Assembly: GCA_024643255.1 (NCBI GenBank)
Contig: JAHENF010000097.1
Span: forward strand, 92,798 to 156,797
Source: Ilumatobacteraceae bacterium
GTDB lineage: Bacteria > Actinomycetota > Acidimicrobiia > Acidimicrobiales > Ilumatobacteraceae
DNA length: 64,000 nt
Direction: 5' to 3'
In this document: one piece after another, positions 1-8,026 of the stretch
How the letters are laid out: every line of letters starts with the position of its first letter
Position numbering within the stretch: position 1 is the first letter of the stretch
Position numbers and translations under genes: made by a program
Notes under the pieces: generated by a model
Seen by the model: only the letters and a program-made list of their open reading frames with translations
Told to the model about the DNA's origin: nothing
The model's database searches: none

Positions 1-204
1 CAGCACCAGCATGCTGAACATGGTCGCCAGCCACACGAGACCCGGTGCCACCCGTTCGAGTACGGCGTCGGAGTCGAGGGCGAACGCGAAGATCACCATC
101 GTCACCCCGGCGAACGGCAGCACCTGGTTGGTGAGCACGCGACTGTGCCATTCGATGCGCAGGTCCTTGGCGGCGACGAGTCGAGCGATGCGCCACACGC
201 TCAT
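1..204 (-). CDS. ccmB: CcmB-type heme exporter permease, N-terminal part (cut by window edge)
   Basis: This is the N-terminal 68 codons of a gene that runs off the left edge. The product starts MSVWRIARLVAAKDLRIEW, a polar stretch typical of CcmB, followed by two hydrophobic segments at about residues 28-45 and 50-68. CcmB is the membrane subunit of the CcmAB(C) transporter needed for cytochrome c maturation. The ATG overlaps the ccmA stop codon by 4 bases (ATGA), so the two are translationally coupled. The identification rests on this short N-terminus and on the ccmA neighbour; the rest of the protein is not visible. Confidence 0.8.
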   Translation of the reverse strand, partial: MSVWRIARLVAAKDLRIEWHSRVLTNQVLPFAGVTMVIFAFALDSDAVLERVAPGLVWLATMFSMLVL

Positions 205-869
205 GACGGGTGCTCCTGGTCCGGAGCGACCTCGTGAAGACGTCCCGCCACGACGTCGACGGTACGTGTGGCCAGCGATCCGGCGCGTTCGAGCTCGTGG
301 CTCGCCACCACGATCGTTGCGCCGGCGGCCGCCGCTTGACGCAGCGTGGCGTCGAGCTCGTCGCGTGCGCTCGCGTCGAGGCCGGCGTGCGGCTCGTCGA
401 GCAGCCACAACTGGGCCCGACGGGCAACGAGACAGGCGAGCGCCGTCCGGCGCTTCTGCCCCGCCGACAGCTTGCGCACGGGCACGTCGACCAGTCGATC
501 CGCCACACCGAGCCGCTCCATCGCGGCATGCGTCTCACTGTCACTCGCGCCGACCGTGGCACCCCAGAAGCGGATGTTCTCGCCGACGGTCAGGTCGAGA
601 TACAGCCCGTTCTGATGGCCGAGCACACCGACGTGCCGGCGAATCGACTCGCGTTGGGTTCCGAGGTCGAACCCCAAGATGCGGCCGCTGCCGCGCACCA
701 TCGGCACCAGGCCGGCGCACAGCCGCAGCAAGGTCGTCTTGCCGGCGCCGTTGGGTCCGCGCAGCAGCACGATGTCACCCTCGTCGATCCGAATCGATGC
801 ACCGGCCAACGCCGGGAACGATCCGAGCACCGCGACGGCATCGGTGAGGTCGACCACGGGCGCGGACAT
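201..869 (-). CDS. ccmA: Heme ABC exporter ATP-binding protein CcmA
   Basis: 222-residue ABC ATPase that powers the Ccm system for cytochrome c biogenesis at the cytoplasmic membrane. It has a Walker A at residues 38-46 (GPNGAGKTT), a signature LSAGQ at 134-138 and a Walker B ending LLDEP at 156-160, followed by the switch His in VVASHE. The length fits CcmA, which is a short single-domain ATPase. It overlaps ccmB by 4 bases downstream. Upstream, 73 bases separate it from a divergent sortase gene, so both promoters must lie there. The family could be confused with other small ABC ATPases; the coupled CcmB-like gene decides it. Confidence 0.88.
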   Translation of the reverse strand: MSAPVVDLTDAVAVLGSFPALAGASIRIDEGDIVLLRGPNGAGKTTLLRLCAGLVPMVRGSGRILGFDLGTQRESIRRHVGVLGHQNGLYLDLTVGENIRFWGATVGASDSETHAAMERLGVADRLVDVPVRKLSAGQKRRTALACLVARRAQLWLLDEPHAGLDASARDELDATLRQAAAAGATIVVASHELERAGSLATRTVDVVAGRLHEVAPDQEHPS

Positions 870-942
870 TCCGCCACGCTAGGGAGAAACAGTTCGACAA
901 CCGCGATCGGGTCGGGTCGGGACGCAGCTAGCTTCGAGGATC

Positions 943-2079
943 GTGTCGGACGTCGCGGAGCCAGCTGCCAAGTCGGCGCGCGTCCGCAAGTTCGACCGGC
1001 CCCCGCCACCGCATGACTGGCGCTGGTGGGTGGGCGGTCTCGGCAAGACCCTGATCGCCGCGGGCCTGTTGATGTTCGGGTTCGTCGCCTACCAGTTGTG
1101 GGGCACCGGCATCGAGACCGCCCGGGCCCAGAATGCGCTCGAGAGCGAATTCGCCGACCTGCTCGCCGGTACGACCACGACCGACGCGCCTGTCCCGGAC
1201 ACCGTCGCCGACACCGTGCCGACCACGGCTCCCGTGGAGCCACCGACCACCGAACCCGTCGTCGTGGCGATGTTCCAGGAGGGCGACCCCATCGCACGGA
1301 TCGAGATGCCCACGATCGGCGTCGACAACATCGTCGTGGCCGGCGTGGAGAAGTCCGACCTGAAGAAGGGGCCGGGCCACTATCCGGAAACGCCGATGCC
1401 AGGGCAGCTCGGCAATGCCGCCATCGCCGGTCACCGAACGACGTACGGCCAGCCGTTCTTCGACATCGACAAGCTGAACACCGGCGACGAGATCGTCGTC
1501 ACGACCCTGACCGGGCGCTACGTGTACCGGGTGACGGGCCAGCAGATCGTCTCGCCGGCCGACTATCAGGTGATCGCGACCACCGACACCACCCGAGCGA
1601 CGCTGACGCTCACCTCGTGCCACCCGAAATGGACCGCTCGCGAGCGGATCGTGATCACGAGCGAACTCGACACCGCAGCATCGTCGGGGCCGGTCGGTGA
1701 CCCGGTGCTCAACTACGGCCGTCCGATCGAAGGCGTCCCGGCGAATGATCCCGAGGTCGTCGACACGGTCGTGCAGGCGCCGACTGGGTCGACGCCGGTG
1801 GCCGTCGACGCCACCGAGGAACCACCTGCGGACGTTGCACTCGGAGCAATCGACACCGGGATCGCCGACTCGTTCTCCGACGGGTGGTTCAGCGACCCGG
1901 GAGCGAACGGCCAGGTCGCACTCTGGGGCCTGCTGCTGTCGGCCGTGGCCATCGCGTCCTACCTGCTCAGCAAGCGCTCCAAGCGCGACTGGGTCGGCCT
2001 GGTCGTCGGCATCGTGCCCTTCGTGGTCGTGCTGTACTTCTTCTTCCAGAACGTCAACCGGCTGCTGCCACCGAACCTG
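943..2079 (+). CDS. Class E-type sortase with C-terminal membrane segments
   Basis: Cysteine transpeptidase family that anchors surface proteins. The GTG start at 943 gives 379 residues; the stop codon occupies 2080-2082. A membrane segment lies at about residues 33-53, then an acidic Thr/Pro-rich linker (about 75-107), then the sortase fold. The catalytic His is H164 (AGHRTT), the catalytic Cys is C226 (LTSCHP), and the likely catalytic Arg is R235 (TARER). After the catalytic domain come a linker and two further hydrophobic segments near the C-terminus (about 325-343 and 351-370), which simple sortases lack. The following lipoprotein gene overlaps the stop by 4 bases (GTGA). A second sortase lies at 27860. 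No LPXTG-type substrate was recognised in the window. Confidence 0.88.
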
Positions 2080-2690
2080 TGAGCGGCGTCCGAAGCACGC
2101 TCGTTGCACTGATGGTGGTCGGGTTGGTCGCGTGCGGCTCATCGGGAAGTGACACGTCCGATCCCGCCACCACGGCGCCGGGCGGCGCTGCGCTCGCCGC
2201 CCGGCTCGACGAGCTCGGGACTGCCGTCGACGCTTGGAGCGCGGCCGACTCGATCGACGAAGCACGGCTCGCCGCGGAGACCGCCGCCAACCTCGTCGTC
2301 GGTCCGAACGGTCCGGGATACGGCGACCGCAACGGCGACGGCGTCGTGTCGGGCGAGACCGTTGCGGGGATCCTTCCGGGTCTCGACGGATCGCCCGACG
2401 GTCTCGCCGGCGCGCTCGAGGACAACCCGTGCGTCGAGCGCGACGTGCTCGGTGGGTCGTGGGACGAGCCGGCAGCGCGGTGGGACGAAATGAACAGCGC
2501 CATCGCGGCGTGGCGCCCCGACGCGAACACGATGCCGACGCTGGCGAGCCATCCGATGCGCGTCGTCGGATGGTCCACGTTCACCCTCGACACCGACCCG
2601 GCCGCAGCGGACGCTCTCCACCTCGCTCACGAGTACGCGGGCCACGCTGCGCTCCACGTCGCAATCTCGAATGACGCACTCGCCTGCTGA
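2079..2690 (+). CDS. Putative lipoprotein, function unknown
   Basis: 203 residues from a GTG start that overlaps the sortase stop (GTGA), so the pair is probably translationally coupled. The N-terminus has a short signal peptide ending in a lipobox (GLVAC, Cys about residue 19), followed by a Ser/Thr/Gly linker, so the mature protein should be lipid-anchored outside the membrane. The body contains a run of acidic residues (GDRNGDGVVSGE) resembling a dockerin/EF-hand calcium loop, and His residues near the C-terminus (HLAHEYAGHAALH). I do not recognise a family. The coupling to a sortase suggests an envelope role, which is inference. Confidence 0.7.
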   Translation: MSGVRSTLVALMVVGLVACGSSGSDTSDPATTAPGGAALAARLDELGTAVDAWSAADSIDEARLAAETAANLVVGPNGPGYGDRNGDGVVSGETVAGILPGLDGSPDGLAGALEDNPCVERDVLGGSWDEPAARWDEMNSAIAAWRPDANTMPTLASHPMRVVGWSTFTLDTDPAAADALHLAHEYAGHAALHVAISNDALAC

Positions 2691-2806
2691 CCGGTGGCGG
2701 ATCCAGCTGATCGCGTGGTCGGCGAGATCTATCGTGAGGTGATGGCCGTCCTCGGCAGTGGCGGGCGTAGAACGTCTCGAAGCCGTCAGGTCCTGTCGTC
2801 GGCCGC

Positions 2807-3547
2807 TCAGCGACCGGTGAACTGCGCCGGTCGCTTCTCGAGGAACGCCGAGCGCCCCTCTTCGGCGTCCGCACTCGCCCACGCGGCCGACCGGGCGGCT
2901 TCGAAGATGTCGTCGACCGCCGGTTCGACCGCCGCTCGCTCCAGACCGATCTTGTGGCCGGTGATCGTCAACGGCGCCAACTGCGAGAGCTGATGCGCCC
3001 AACCGATCGCGTCGTCGCGCCCACCGAGCCGATGGATGCCACCGGTCACGTGAAGTTGTTCGGCGGTGTACGTCTGTGCGGCGAGCAACATCGCCCGAGC
3101 GATCGGCGGCGAGAACTCCGATGCCAGCCTTCGAATCGTCCAGTGATCCACGACCAGGCCGAGCTTCGCTGCAGGAACACCGATCACGCTGTCGGGCGTC
3201 GCCACACGCAGATCCGTGGCGATCGCGAGTTGCGCGCCTGCGCCGAGCGCCGGTCCGTCGATGGCGGCGATCACCGGAACGGGCAATGCGCCGAACCCGC
3301 GCAACACCTGGGCGAGATCGCTCGCGAACTGCCCTTCCTCGACGCCGTTGAGGTCGGCGCCTGCACTGAAGGCGGGGGGCTTCCCGGTGAGCACCACCGC
3401 TCGGATCGCCACGGGAGCGCGAGCAGCGATTGCCGCTTGCACATCGAGGAGTTCGAGCAACGTTGGATGGTCGACCGCATTGCGGCGTTCCGGGCGATCG
3501 AGTGTGACGATCGCGACCAGTCCGTCGTGTTCGAGATCGACGGTCAT
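2807..3547 (-). CDS. Crotonase-fold protein resembling EchA6
   Basis: 246-residue enoyl-CoA hydratase/isomerase superfamily protein. The CoA-binding oxyanion segment is visible (SAGADLNG, about residues 61-68, and GPALGAGAQLA, about 98-108). The two glutamates used by true hydratases are absent: Q106 replaces the Glu of GGGxELA, and A126 replaces the Glu of the PE motif. The segment DLRVxxPD, the WTIRRL segment and the terminal EKRP-x-F-x-G resemble, from memory, mycobacterial EchA6, a non-catalytic acyl-CoA-binding protein of lipid metabolism. The start chosen is the ATG at 3547, because upstream codons do not look coding. The next gene (3585) diverges. Confidence 0.8.
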   Translation of the reverse strand: MTVDLEHDGLVAIVTLDRPERRNAVDHPTLLELLDVQAAIAARAPVAIRAVVLTGKPPAFSAGADLNGVEEGQFASDLAQVLRGFGALPVPVIAAIDGPALGAGAQLAIATDLRVATPDSVIGVPAAKLGLVVDHWTIRRLASEFSPPIARAMLLAAQTYTAEQLHVTGGIHRLGGRDDAIGWAHQLSQLAPLTITGHKIGLERAAVEPAVDDIFEAARSAAWASADAEEGRSAFLEKRPAQFTGR

Positions 3548-3584
3548 GAGCGGCGGCGATCGGCTCGTAGCATGAGGTGACTGT

Positions 3585-3863
3585 ATGTCGAACACTCCGC
3601 CCGCCTCCGAAGGCATCGATCCCGTCCGTGCCCGACGAGCCCAGGTCGCGAAGTGGACGCTGCTCGCCAATCGCATCGGCTATCTCTTCGTCGCGCTCGC
3701 GATGGCCCTGTTCTTCATCGCGTTCGCGGTCGGATTCTCGGCGGCGATGGCCACGCTCGTGATCGTCTCGTTCGTGATCGGCTGCGTTCTGCTGGCCCCG
3801 TCGATCGTCCTCGGCTACGCGGTCAAGGCTGCCGAACGTGACGACCGTGAACGGGGCTTCTGA
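3585..3863 (+). CDS. Small two-helix membrane protein
   Basis: 92 residues with a charged N-terminus (about 1-28), two hydrophobic segments at about residues 31-50 and 53-75, and a short charged C-terminal tail (AAERDDRERGF). The predicted topology is a helical hairpin with both ends in the cytoplasm. I do not recognise a characterised family. It is 34 bases ahead of the tetR start and the tetR operator palindrome sits between them. It could be expressed from the divergent region shared with the crotonase gene. Confidence 0.7.
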   Translation: MSNTPPASEGIDPVRARRAQVAKWTLLANRIGYLFVALAMALFFIAFAVGFSAAMATLVIVSFVIGCVLLAPSIVLGYAVKAAERDDRERGF

Positions 3864-3879
3864 GACCGCCCGAGTGCCG

Positions 3880-3895
3880 GTTACCATGCGGTAAC
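3880..3895. promoter_or_regulatory. Palindromic operator GTTACC-N4-GGTAAC before tetR
   Basis: Perfect inverted repeat of 6-base arms with a 4-base spacer (ATGC), ending two bases before the tetR ATG. The position and symmetry fit an autoregulatory TetR operator. The same arms and spacing recur at 31393-31410 before a glycosyltransferase operon. No Shine-Dalgarno sequence is evident between operator and ATG. Confidence 0.6.
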
Positions 3896-3897
3896 AG

Positions 3898-4485
3898 ATG
3901 CCTCCTCGACTTCCCGCCAACGCCCGACGCGAGCAGATCCTCGACGTCGCCCTCGTCGTCTTCGCGACGAACGGCTTCCACGGCTCATCCATGAACGACG
4001 TCGCCGACGCCGTCGGTGTCACCAAGCCGGTGCTCTATCAGCACTTCGACTCGAAGCGCGACCTCTACCAGGCCCTGATCGACGAGGTCGGTGACCGCCT
4101 GCTCGGCAACATCACCAAGGCGGCCGCCGAGGCCACCGACGGCAAGAGCCAGACCGAGCTCGGCTTTCGCGCATATTTCCGCTGGGTCTCCGACGACCAC
4201 GACGGCTTCCGCTTCCTGTTCGGCTCGGGCACGCGGCGCGACGACGAGTTCAACGCGGCCGTCCAGCGCATCACCGCCGAAGCCGCCAAGGCCGTCGCCC
4301 CACTGATCGCCGTCGACATCGACGAACGCCACCGCACCACGCTGGCGCATGCACTCGTCGGGCTCGCCGAAGGTGCCAGCCGGTTGCTCGTCGAGCGCGG
4401 TGACGAGTTCGATCCCGACGAGATCGCTCAGGTCGTCGCCGACCTCGCCTGGGCCGGTCTGCGCGCAGTTCAGCCCAAGGACTGA
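3898..4485 (+). CDS. TetR family transcriptional regulator
   Basis: 195 residues. The N-terminal region (about 5-55) is a TetR helix-turn-helix: NARREQILDVAL, then FATNGFHGSSMNDVADAVGV, then KPVLYQHFDSK. The rest is the all-helical ligand-binding and dimerisation domain, too variable to indicate a ligand. A palindrome abuts its start, which suggests autoregulation, and a second copy lies before the glycosyltransferase gene at 31433. A strong hairpin follows the stop (4496-4549). The neighbours are a lipid-type crotonase and a carotenoid oxygenase, so a hydrophobic ligand is possible but unproven. Confidence 0.9.
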   Translation: MPPRLPANARREQILDVALVVFATNGFHGSSMNDVADAVGVTKPVLYQHFDSKRDLYQALIDEVGDRLLGNITKAAAEATDGKSQTELGFRAYFRWVSDDHDGFRFLFGSGTRRDDEFNAAVQRITAEAAKAVAPLIAVDIDERHRTTLAHALVGLAEGASRLLVERGDEFDPDEIAQVVADLAWAGLRAVQPKD

Positions 4486-4495
4486 CCACGCCAGT

Positions 4496-4549
4496 CCGTT
4501 TTGGGTGCGCTCTGGTTGGGCCGGGTCATCCAAAGCGCACCGCAAACGG
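4496..4549 (+). terminator. Hairpin after tetR
   Basis: 20-base arms, 17 of 20 paired (CCGTTTTGGGTGCGCTCTGG against its partner at 4530-4549), with a 14-base loop. It starts 11 bases after the tetR stop and 60 bases before the next gene. There is no clear T-tract, so it may be an intrinsic terminator of the actinobacterial type or only an RNA-end stabiliser. Confidence 0.6.
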
Positions 4550-4609
4550 TCGGCGCGGCCACGGCGACCGGGGATTGACCGAAGTTCACTTTCCGACCAG
4601 AGTGGGGCG

Positions 4610-5947
4610 ATGACCGACACGCTCCGTCCACACGACGCCGTCACGAACCCATACCTCGTCGGCAACATGGCGCCGGTCGAGCACGAGGTCACCGCGTTCG
4701 ACCTGCCGGTGACCGGCACCATCCCGGCCGACCTCGAGGGACGCTGGCTGCGCAACGGACCGAACCCCCGCAGCGAGGTCGACCCGAGGACCCACCACTG
4801 GTTCCTCGGCGACGGCATGGTGCACGGTGTGCGGCTGCGCGGCGGGCGCGCGGAGTGGTACCGGAACCGGTACGTGTCGAATGACGACAGCCCAGGCCCC
4901 AACACCAACGTCGGTGGATTCGCCGGCACCACCTGGGCGATGGTCGAGGCCGGGTCCCCACCGGTCGAACTCGACTACGAGCTGAACTCGCTCGGCGTCA
5001 ACCGTTTCCACGACACGCTCACCGGACCGTTCAGCGCCCATCCCAAGTTCGACCCGACAACCGGCGAACTGCACGCCATGGGCTACCACTGGCCCGACCT
5101 GGTCGACCACCTCCAGTACGTCGTCGTCGGACGCGACGGCCGAGTCGCGAAGACGATCGACATCCCCGTCGCCGACATGCCGATGGTGCACGACATGTCG
5201 CTCACCCCCACGTACGCCGTGGTGTACGACCTGCCGGTCACCGTGAGCTTCGACGTCATCGGCAAGGGGTTCTCGTTCCCGTTCGCCTGGAACCCCGATC
5301 GCGCCGCCCGGGTCGGGCTCCTTCCCCGCCTCGGCACCGCCGACGACGTCATCTGGTGCGACGTCGACCCCTGCTACGTGTTCCATCCCCTCAACGCCTA
5401 CGACGCGCCGGATGGCACCGTCGTCGTCGACCTGTGTCGCTACGACTCGATGATGGTCGACAACTTCAACGGCCCGTTCAGCGAGGTGCTGCCGACATTC
5501 GATCGTTGGACCATCGACCCGGTTGCCCGACGGGTGACCGAGACCCGCATCGACGACCGCCCGCAGGAGTTCCCTCGCCACAATCCCCGCGTCGGCCTGC
5601 AGCAGCACCGGTATGGCTACACCTCCGAGGTGTCACCGGGCGCCGAGAACCTCCACGGCGCCATCATCAAGATCGACGTCGAACAGCGCACGACCCAGGC
5701 TCACGAGTTCGGACACGGCCGGGGCGGTGCGGAGCCAGTGGTCGTTCCGAAGGCCGACGGCGTCGCTGAGGACGACTGCTGGATCCTCACCGTGGTGTAC
5801 GACGTCGCCACCGACGCGAGCGAATTGTGCATCCTCGATGCTGCCGACATCACCGCCACGGAGGTGGCACGAATCAAGCTGCCCCAACGGGTCCCCTACG
5901 GCTTCCACGGCAACTGGGTCGCCGACAGCTCCGTCGCTCCGCGCTGA
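4610..5947 (+). CDS. Carotenoid oxygenase (RPE65/CCD family)
   Basis: 445-residue non-heme iron dioxygenase that cleaves a double bond of carotenoids, apocarotenoids or related stilbenoids. The four iron-binding histidines sit in family motifs: H144 (AHPKFDP), H194 (MVHDMSLT), H259 (VFHPLNAYD) and H433 (GFHGNW). The early segment LRNGPNP and HWFLGDGMVHG is also typical. The start is the ATG at 4610; upstream codons in frame read through the tetR hairpin and are not coding-like. The length is slightly short for the family (about 460-490). No carotenoid biosynthesis gene is nearby, so the substrate cannot be inferred. Confidence 0.93.
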   Translation: MTDTLRPHDAVTNPYLVGNMAPVEHEVTAFDLPVTGTIPADLEGRWLRNGPNPRSEVDPRTHHWFLGDGMVHGVRLRGGRAEWYRNRYVSNDDSPGPNTNVGGFAGTTWAMVEAGSPPVELDYELNSLGVNRFHDTLTGPFSAHPKFDPTTGELHAMGYHWPDLVDHLQYVVVGRDGRVAKTIDIPVADMPMVHDMSLTPTYAVVYDLPVTVSFDVIGKGFSFPFAWNPDRAARVGLLPRLGTADDVIWCDVDPCYVFHPLNAYDAPDGTVVVDLCRYDSMMVDNFNGPFSEVLPTFDRWTIDPVARRVTETRIDDRPQEFPRHNPRVGLQQHRYGYTSEVSPGAENLHGAIIKIDVEQRTTQAHEFGHGRGGAEPVVVPKADGVAEDDCWILTVVYDVATDASELCILDAADITATEVARIKLPQRVPYGFHGNWVADSSVAPR

Positions 5948-5975
5948 CCGTTCAGCCGGTCGGCCACCGAGTTGA

Positions 5976-6006
5976 AACGTCACGTTTGACCCGGCACCGT
6001 GTGACG
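5976..6006. repeat. 31-bp repeat copy 1 (inverted relative to copy 2)
   Basis: Thirty-one bases, AACGTCACGTTTGACCCGGC then ACCGTGTGACG, identical to the reverse complement of 16855-16885. The ends (CGTCAC and GTGACG) are inverted repeats of each other. This copy lies in the convergent gap between the carotenoid oxygenase and the channel gene. Confidence 0.8.
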
Positions 6007-6008
6007 GT

Positions 6009-7904
6009 TCAGCCGATGACGACGATCTCGTCGCCTGGCGCGAGGTCGAGTCGGCGATCGGCGGGAGGGTTCAGAACGAGTTCGCCGCCGAGCTCTGCCG
6101 GTCGGCGCCAGCCGATCGACAGCACCCCATGGGCGGCAGCAGCCCCGACGATGTCACGCATGATCACGGTGCCGCGCAGGCCGAGTCGCTCAGCGTCCAT
6201 CATGTGGATCGACGACCCGCCCGGGTCGTACAACGCCAGGTAGACGGCTCGCCTCGACGGGTCGTCGACGAGCTGGGCGAGGATTCGGCTGGCCATCGCC
6301 GGCGTGACGATCACCTCGTCGACCCCCCGCACGTCGGCGAGCGCCGAATTGCCCGGATCCGTCAGTTCGATCACGAGCCGCGGCACCGATTGCGATCGAT
6401 CCTCGAGATCGCGCCGAAGGGTCATCAGCTCCAACAGCGTCCTGCTGTCGACCTCCTGCGGCGGCAGATGATCGCGGTATGCGAGCAGCACGATGGCGGT
6501 GATGTGCGGTGGAACGCGGCGACCGAGGGTCGTGACCTCACCGCTGAGCGGGGTCAACACGACGGAGACGTCACCGAGATCGGGAACATCGACGTCGTCC
6601 TGATCGATCACTCGCGGATCGAACACGACCTGGACCGTCGAGCCGGCGGCTGCTGACATCGCCCAGCCGGTGAGCAACGGTGGCCCGAGACCACTCCAGC
6701 CCACCACGAGCACGTGTTGTGTCACCGAGTTCGATCGAAAGTCCGGCCGATCGCCGTGCCCGACCTGCTGATCGGCGACGAAACCCTGGTCGATGTCGAG
6801 CGCCACCGTGGCGTGGTGAGCCACGATCACGAGACGATCGCTGCTGCCGATCACCTCGTCGGCCGCCGGCTGGAGTTCGACGGCTCCCGTGTCGCGCATC
6901 AGCCCGATCGGGCGGAAGTCGGACGCTCCGATGACCACATCGCCGAATCGGTTCCCGACGAGGCCGGGCGCCGCAAGCACGTAGATGTCGGCGCCCCGGA
7001 AGTCCGACAGTTCGGCCATCACCTCGCCCAGACCGCGTTCACGCAGGGCGAAGACGACGTTGCGGGCCACGGCCTGTGTGATCACGATCGGGTGCACGGA
7101 CTCGTCGAGCGAAGCAACGAGCGTCTCGGCGACCGCCGTCTCGTCGAGCACGACGACGATCGGCGTGCGATCGAGTTCGCCCAGCGCCTCCCGCACGGCC
7201 AACACCGTGTGCACCGCTCGAGCGTCGCCCGTGTGGTCGCCGTCACCGTTGAGCACCACCACGGTCCGACAGTGCCCGAGGCGAACCAACTCGAGATCGG
7301 CGAGCCGCGTCGGATCGCCGTCGCGGAACACCAGACGATTGCCGAACGTGTTCTCGACGCCCTGTCGCACCTCGTCAGCCAGTTCAGCGGGGTCCTGGTC
7401 GGCCATCACGACGATCGCCGTGCGCCGACGAGCGTTGGCGCGACACAGTTGGTCGACCACGTCGGGCAGCAGACTCGAGGCGCCGAGCACGACGATGTGG
7501 TCGGATTCGACGACAGCGCTGCGCCCTCGCTTCATCCGATCGATCTGCGCCTCGACGCCGCTCGCGATGACGCCGATGAGCGTGCCGAGCACGAGGAGCC
7601 CGAAGATCGTGACGGACAGAGCGACGAGACGTTGACGCCAGCCACTGTCGCTGGCCATCGTGCCGGTGTCGAGGGTGCGGAGCATGCTCTGCCAGAAGTC
7701 CTCGAACCACCCGCCGTCCTCGCTCCCGGCGAGTGTCACCCCCGCGCGCCGGAGCAGGAACGACGCCGTCAGTACGACGGCGAAGGTGACGATCCCGAGC
7801 CACAGCAGCACGGCCCAGGTGCCGCGCGCGAGCAGCGCATCGAACCGATATCGCAGGTACTGGCGCCAGGTTGTTCGGTCGTCCGAACGGCGGCGTCGGC
7901 TCAT
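6009..7904 (-). CDS. CASTOR/POLLUX-type ion channel with tandem RCK-like domains
   Basis: 631-residue membrane channel protein. A basic N-terminus is followed by TM1 (about 28-50), a pore-like segment (about 66-88, containing LDTGTMASD) and TM2 (about 93-115). Two Rossmann nucleotide-binding regions follow, at about residue 135 (HIVVLGASS) and about 395 (HVLVVGWSG), and the C-terminus ends in a TrkA-C-like beta segment (LDLAPGDEIVVIG). This architecture matches the CASTOR/POLLUX/DMI1 channel family, known in plants as nuclear cation channels; bacterial members are poorly characterised. The selectivity segment is not the K+ TVGYG signature. It diverges from the glutamate decarboxylase gene over 122 bases. 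Confidence 0.85.
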   Translation of the reverse strand: MSRRRRSDDRTTWRQYLRYRFDALLARGTWAVLLWLGIVTFAVVLTASFLLRRAGVTLAGSEDGGWFEDFWQSMLRTLDTGTMASDSGWRQRLVALSVTIFGLLVLGTLIGVIASGVEAQIDRMKRGRSAVVESDHIVVLGASSLLPDVVDQLCRANARRRTAIVVMADQDPAELADEVRQGVENTFGNRLVFRDGDPTRLADLELVRLGHCRTVVVLNGDGDHTGDARAVHTVLAVREALGELDRTPIVVVLDETAVAETLVASLDESVHPIVITQAVARNVVFALRERGLGEVMAELSDFRGADIYVLAAPGLVGNRFGDVVIGASDFRPIGLMRDTGAVELQPAADEVIGSSDRLVIVAHHATVALDIDQGFVADQQVGHGDRPDFRSNSVTQHVLVVGWSGLGPPLLTGWAMSAAAGSTVQVVFDPRVIDQDDVDVPDLGDVSVVLTPLSGEVTTLGRRVPPHITAIVLLAYRDHLPPQEVDSRTLLELMTLRRDLEDRSQSVPRLVIELTDPGNSALADVRGVDEVIVTPAMASRILAQLVDDPSRRAVYLALYDPGGSSIHMMDAERLGLRGTVIMRDIVGAAAAHGVLSIGWRRPAELGGELVLNPPADRRLDLAPGDEIVVIG

Positions 7905-8026
7905 CGTGCTCCCTCGTGTGTTCGGATCACCCGTATGGGGCGATGATGCCAGGCGGAGAACTCGACCAGGCTGATGCTCTACGTTGAGCTCACCCGACGT
8001 CCACCCCCAACCTCGAGGAAGTCATC

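Noticed and set aside
928-2265. Long open frame on the minus strand opposite the sortase
   Set aside because: Arg/His/Asp-rich translation with no domain; it mirrors the sortase and lipoprotein genes, as expected for antisense frames in GC-rich DNA.
2139-4025. 628-codon minus-strand open frame spanning lipoprotein, crotonase, small membrane gene and tetR
   Set aside because: It covers several real genes in both directions, is Arg-rich and shows no family motif.
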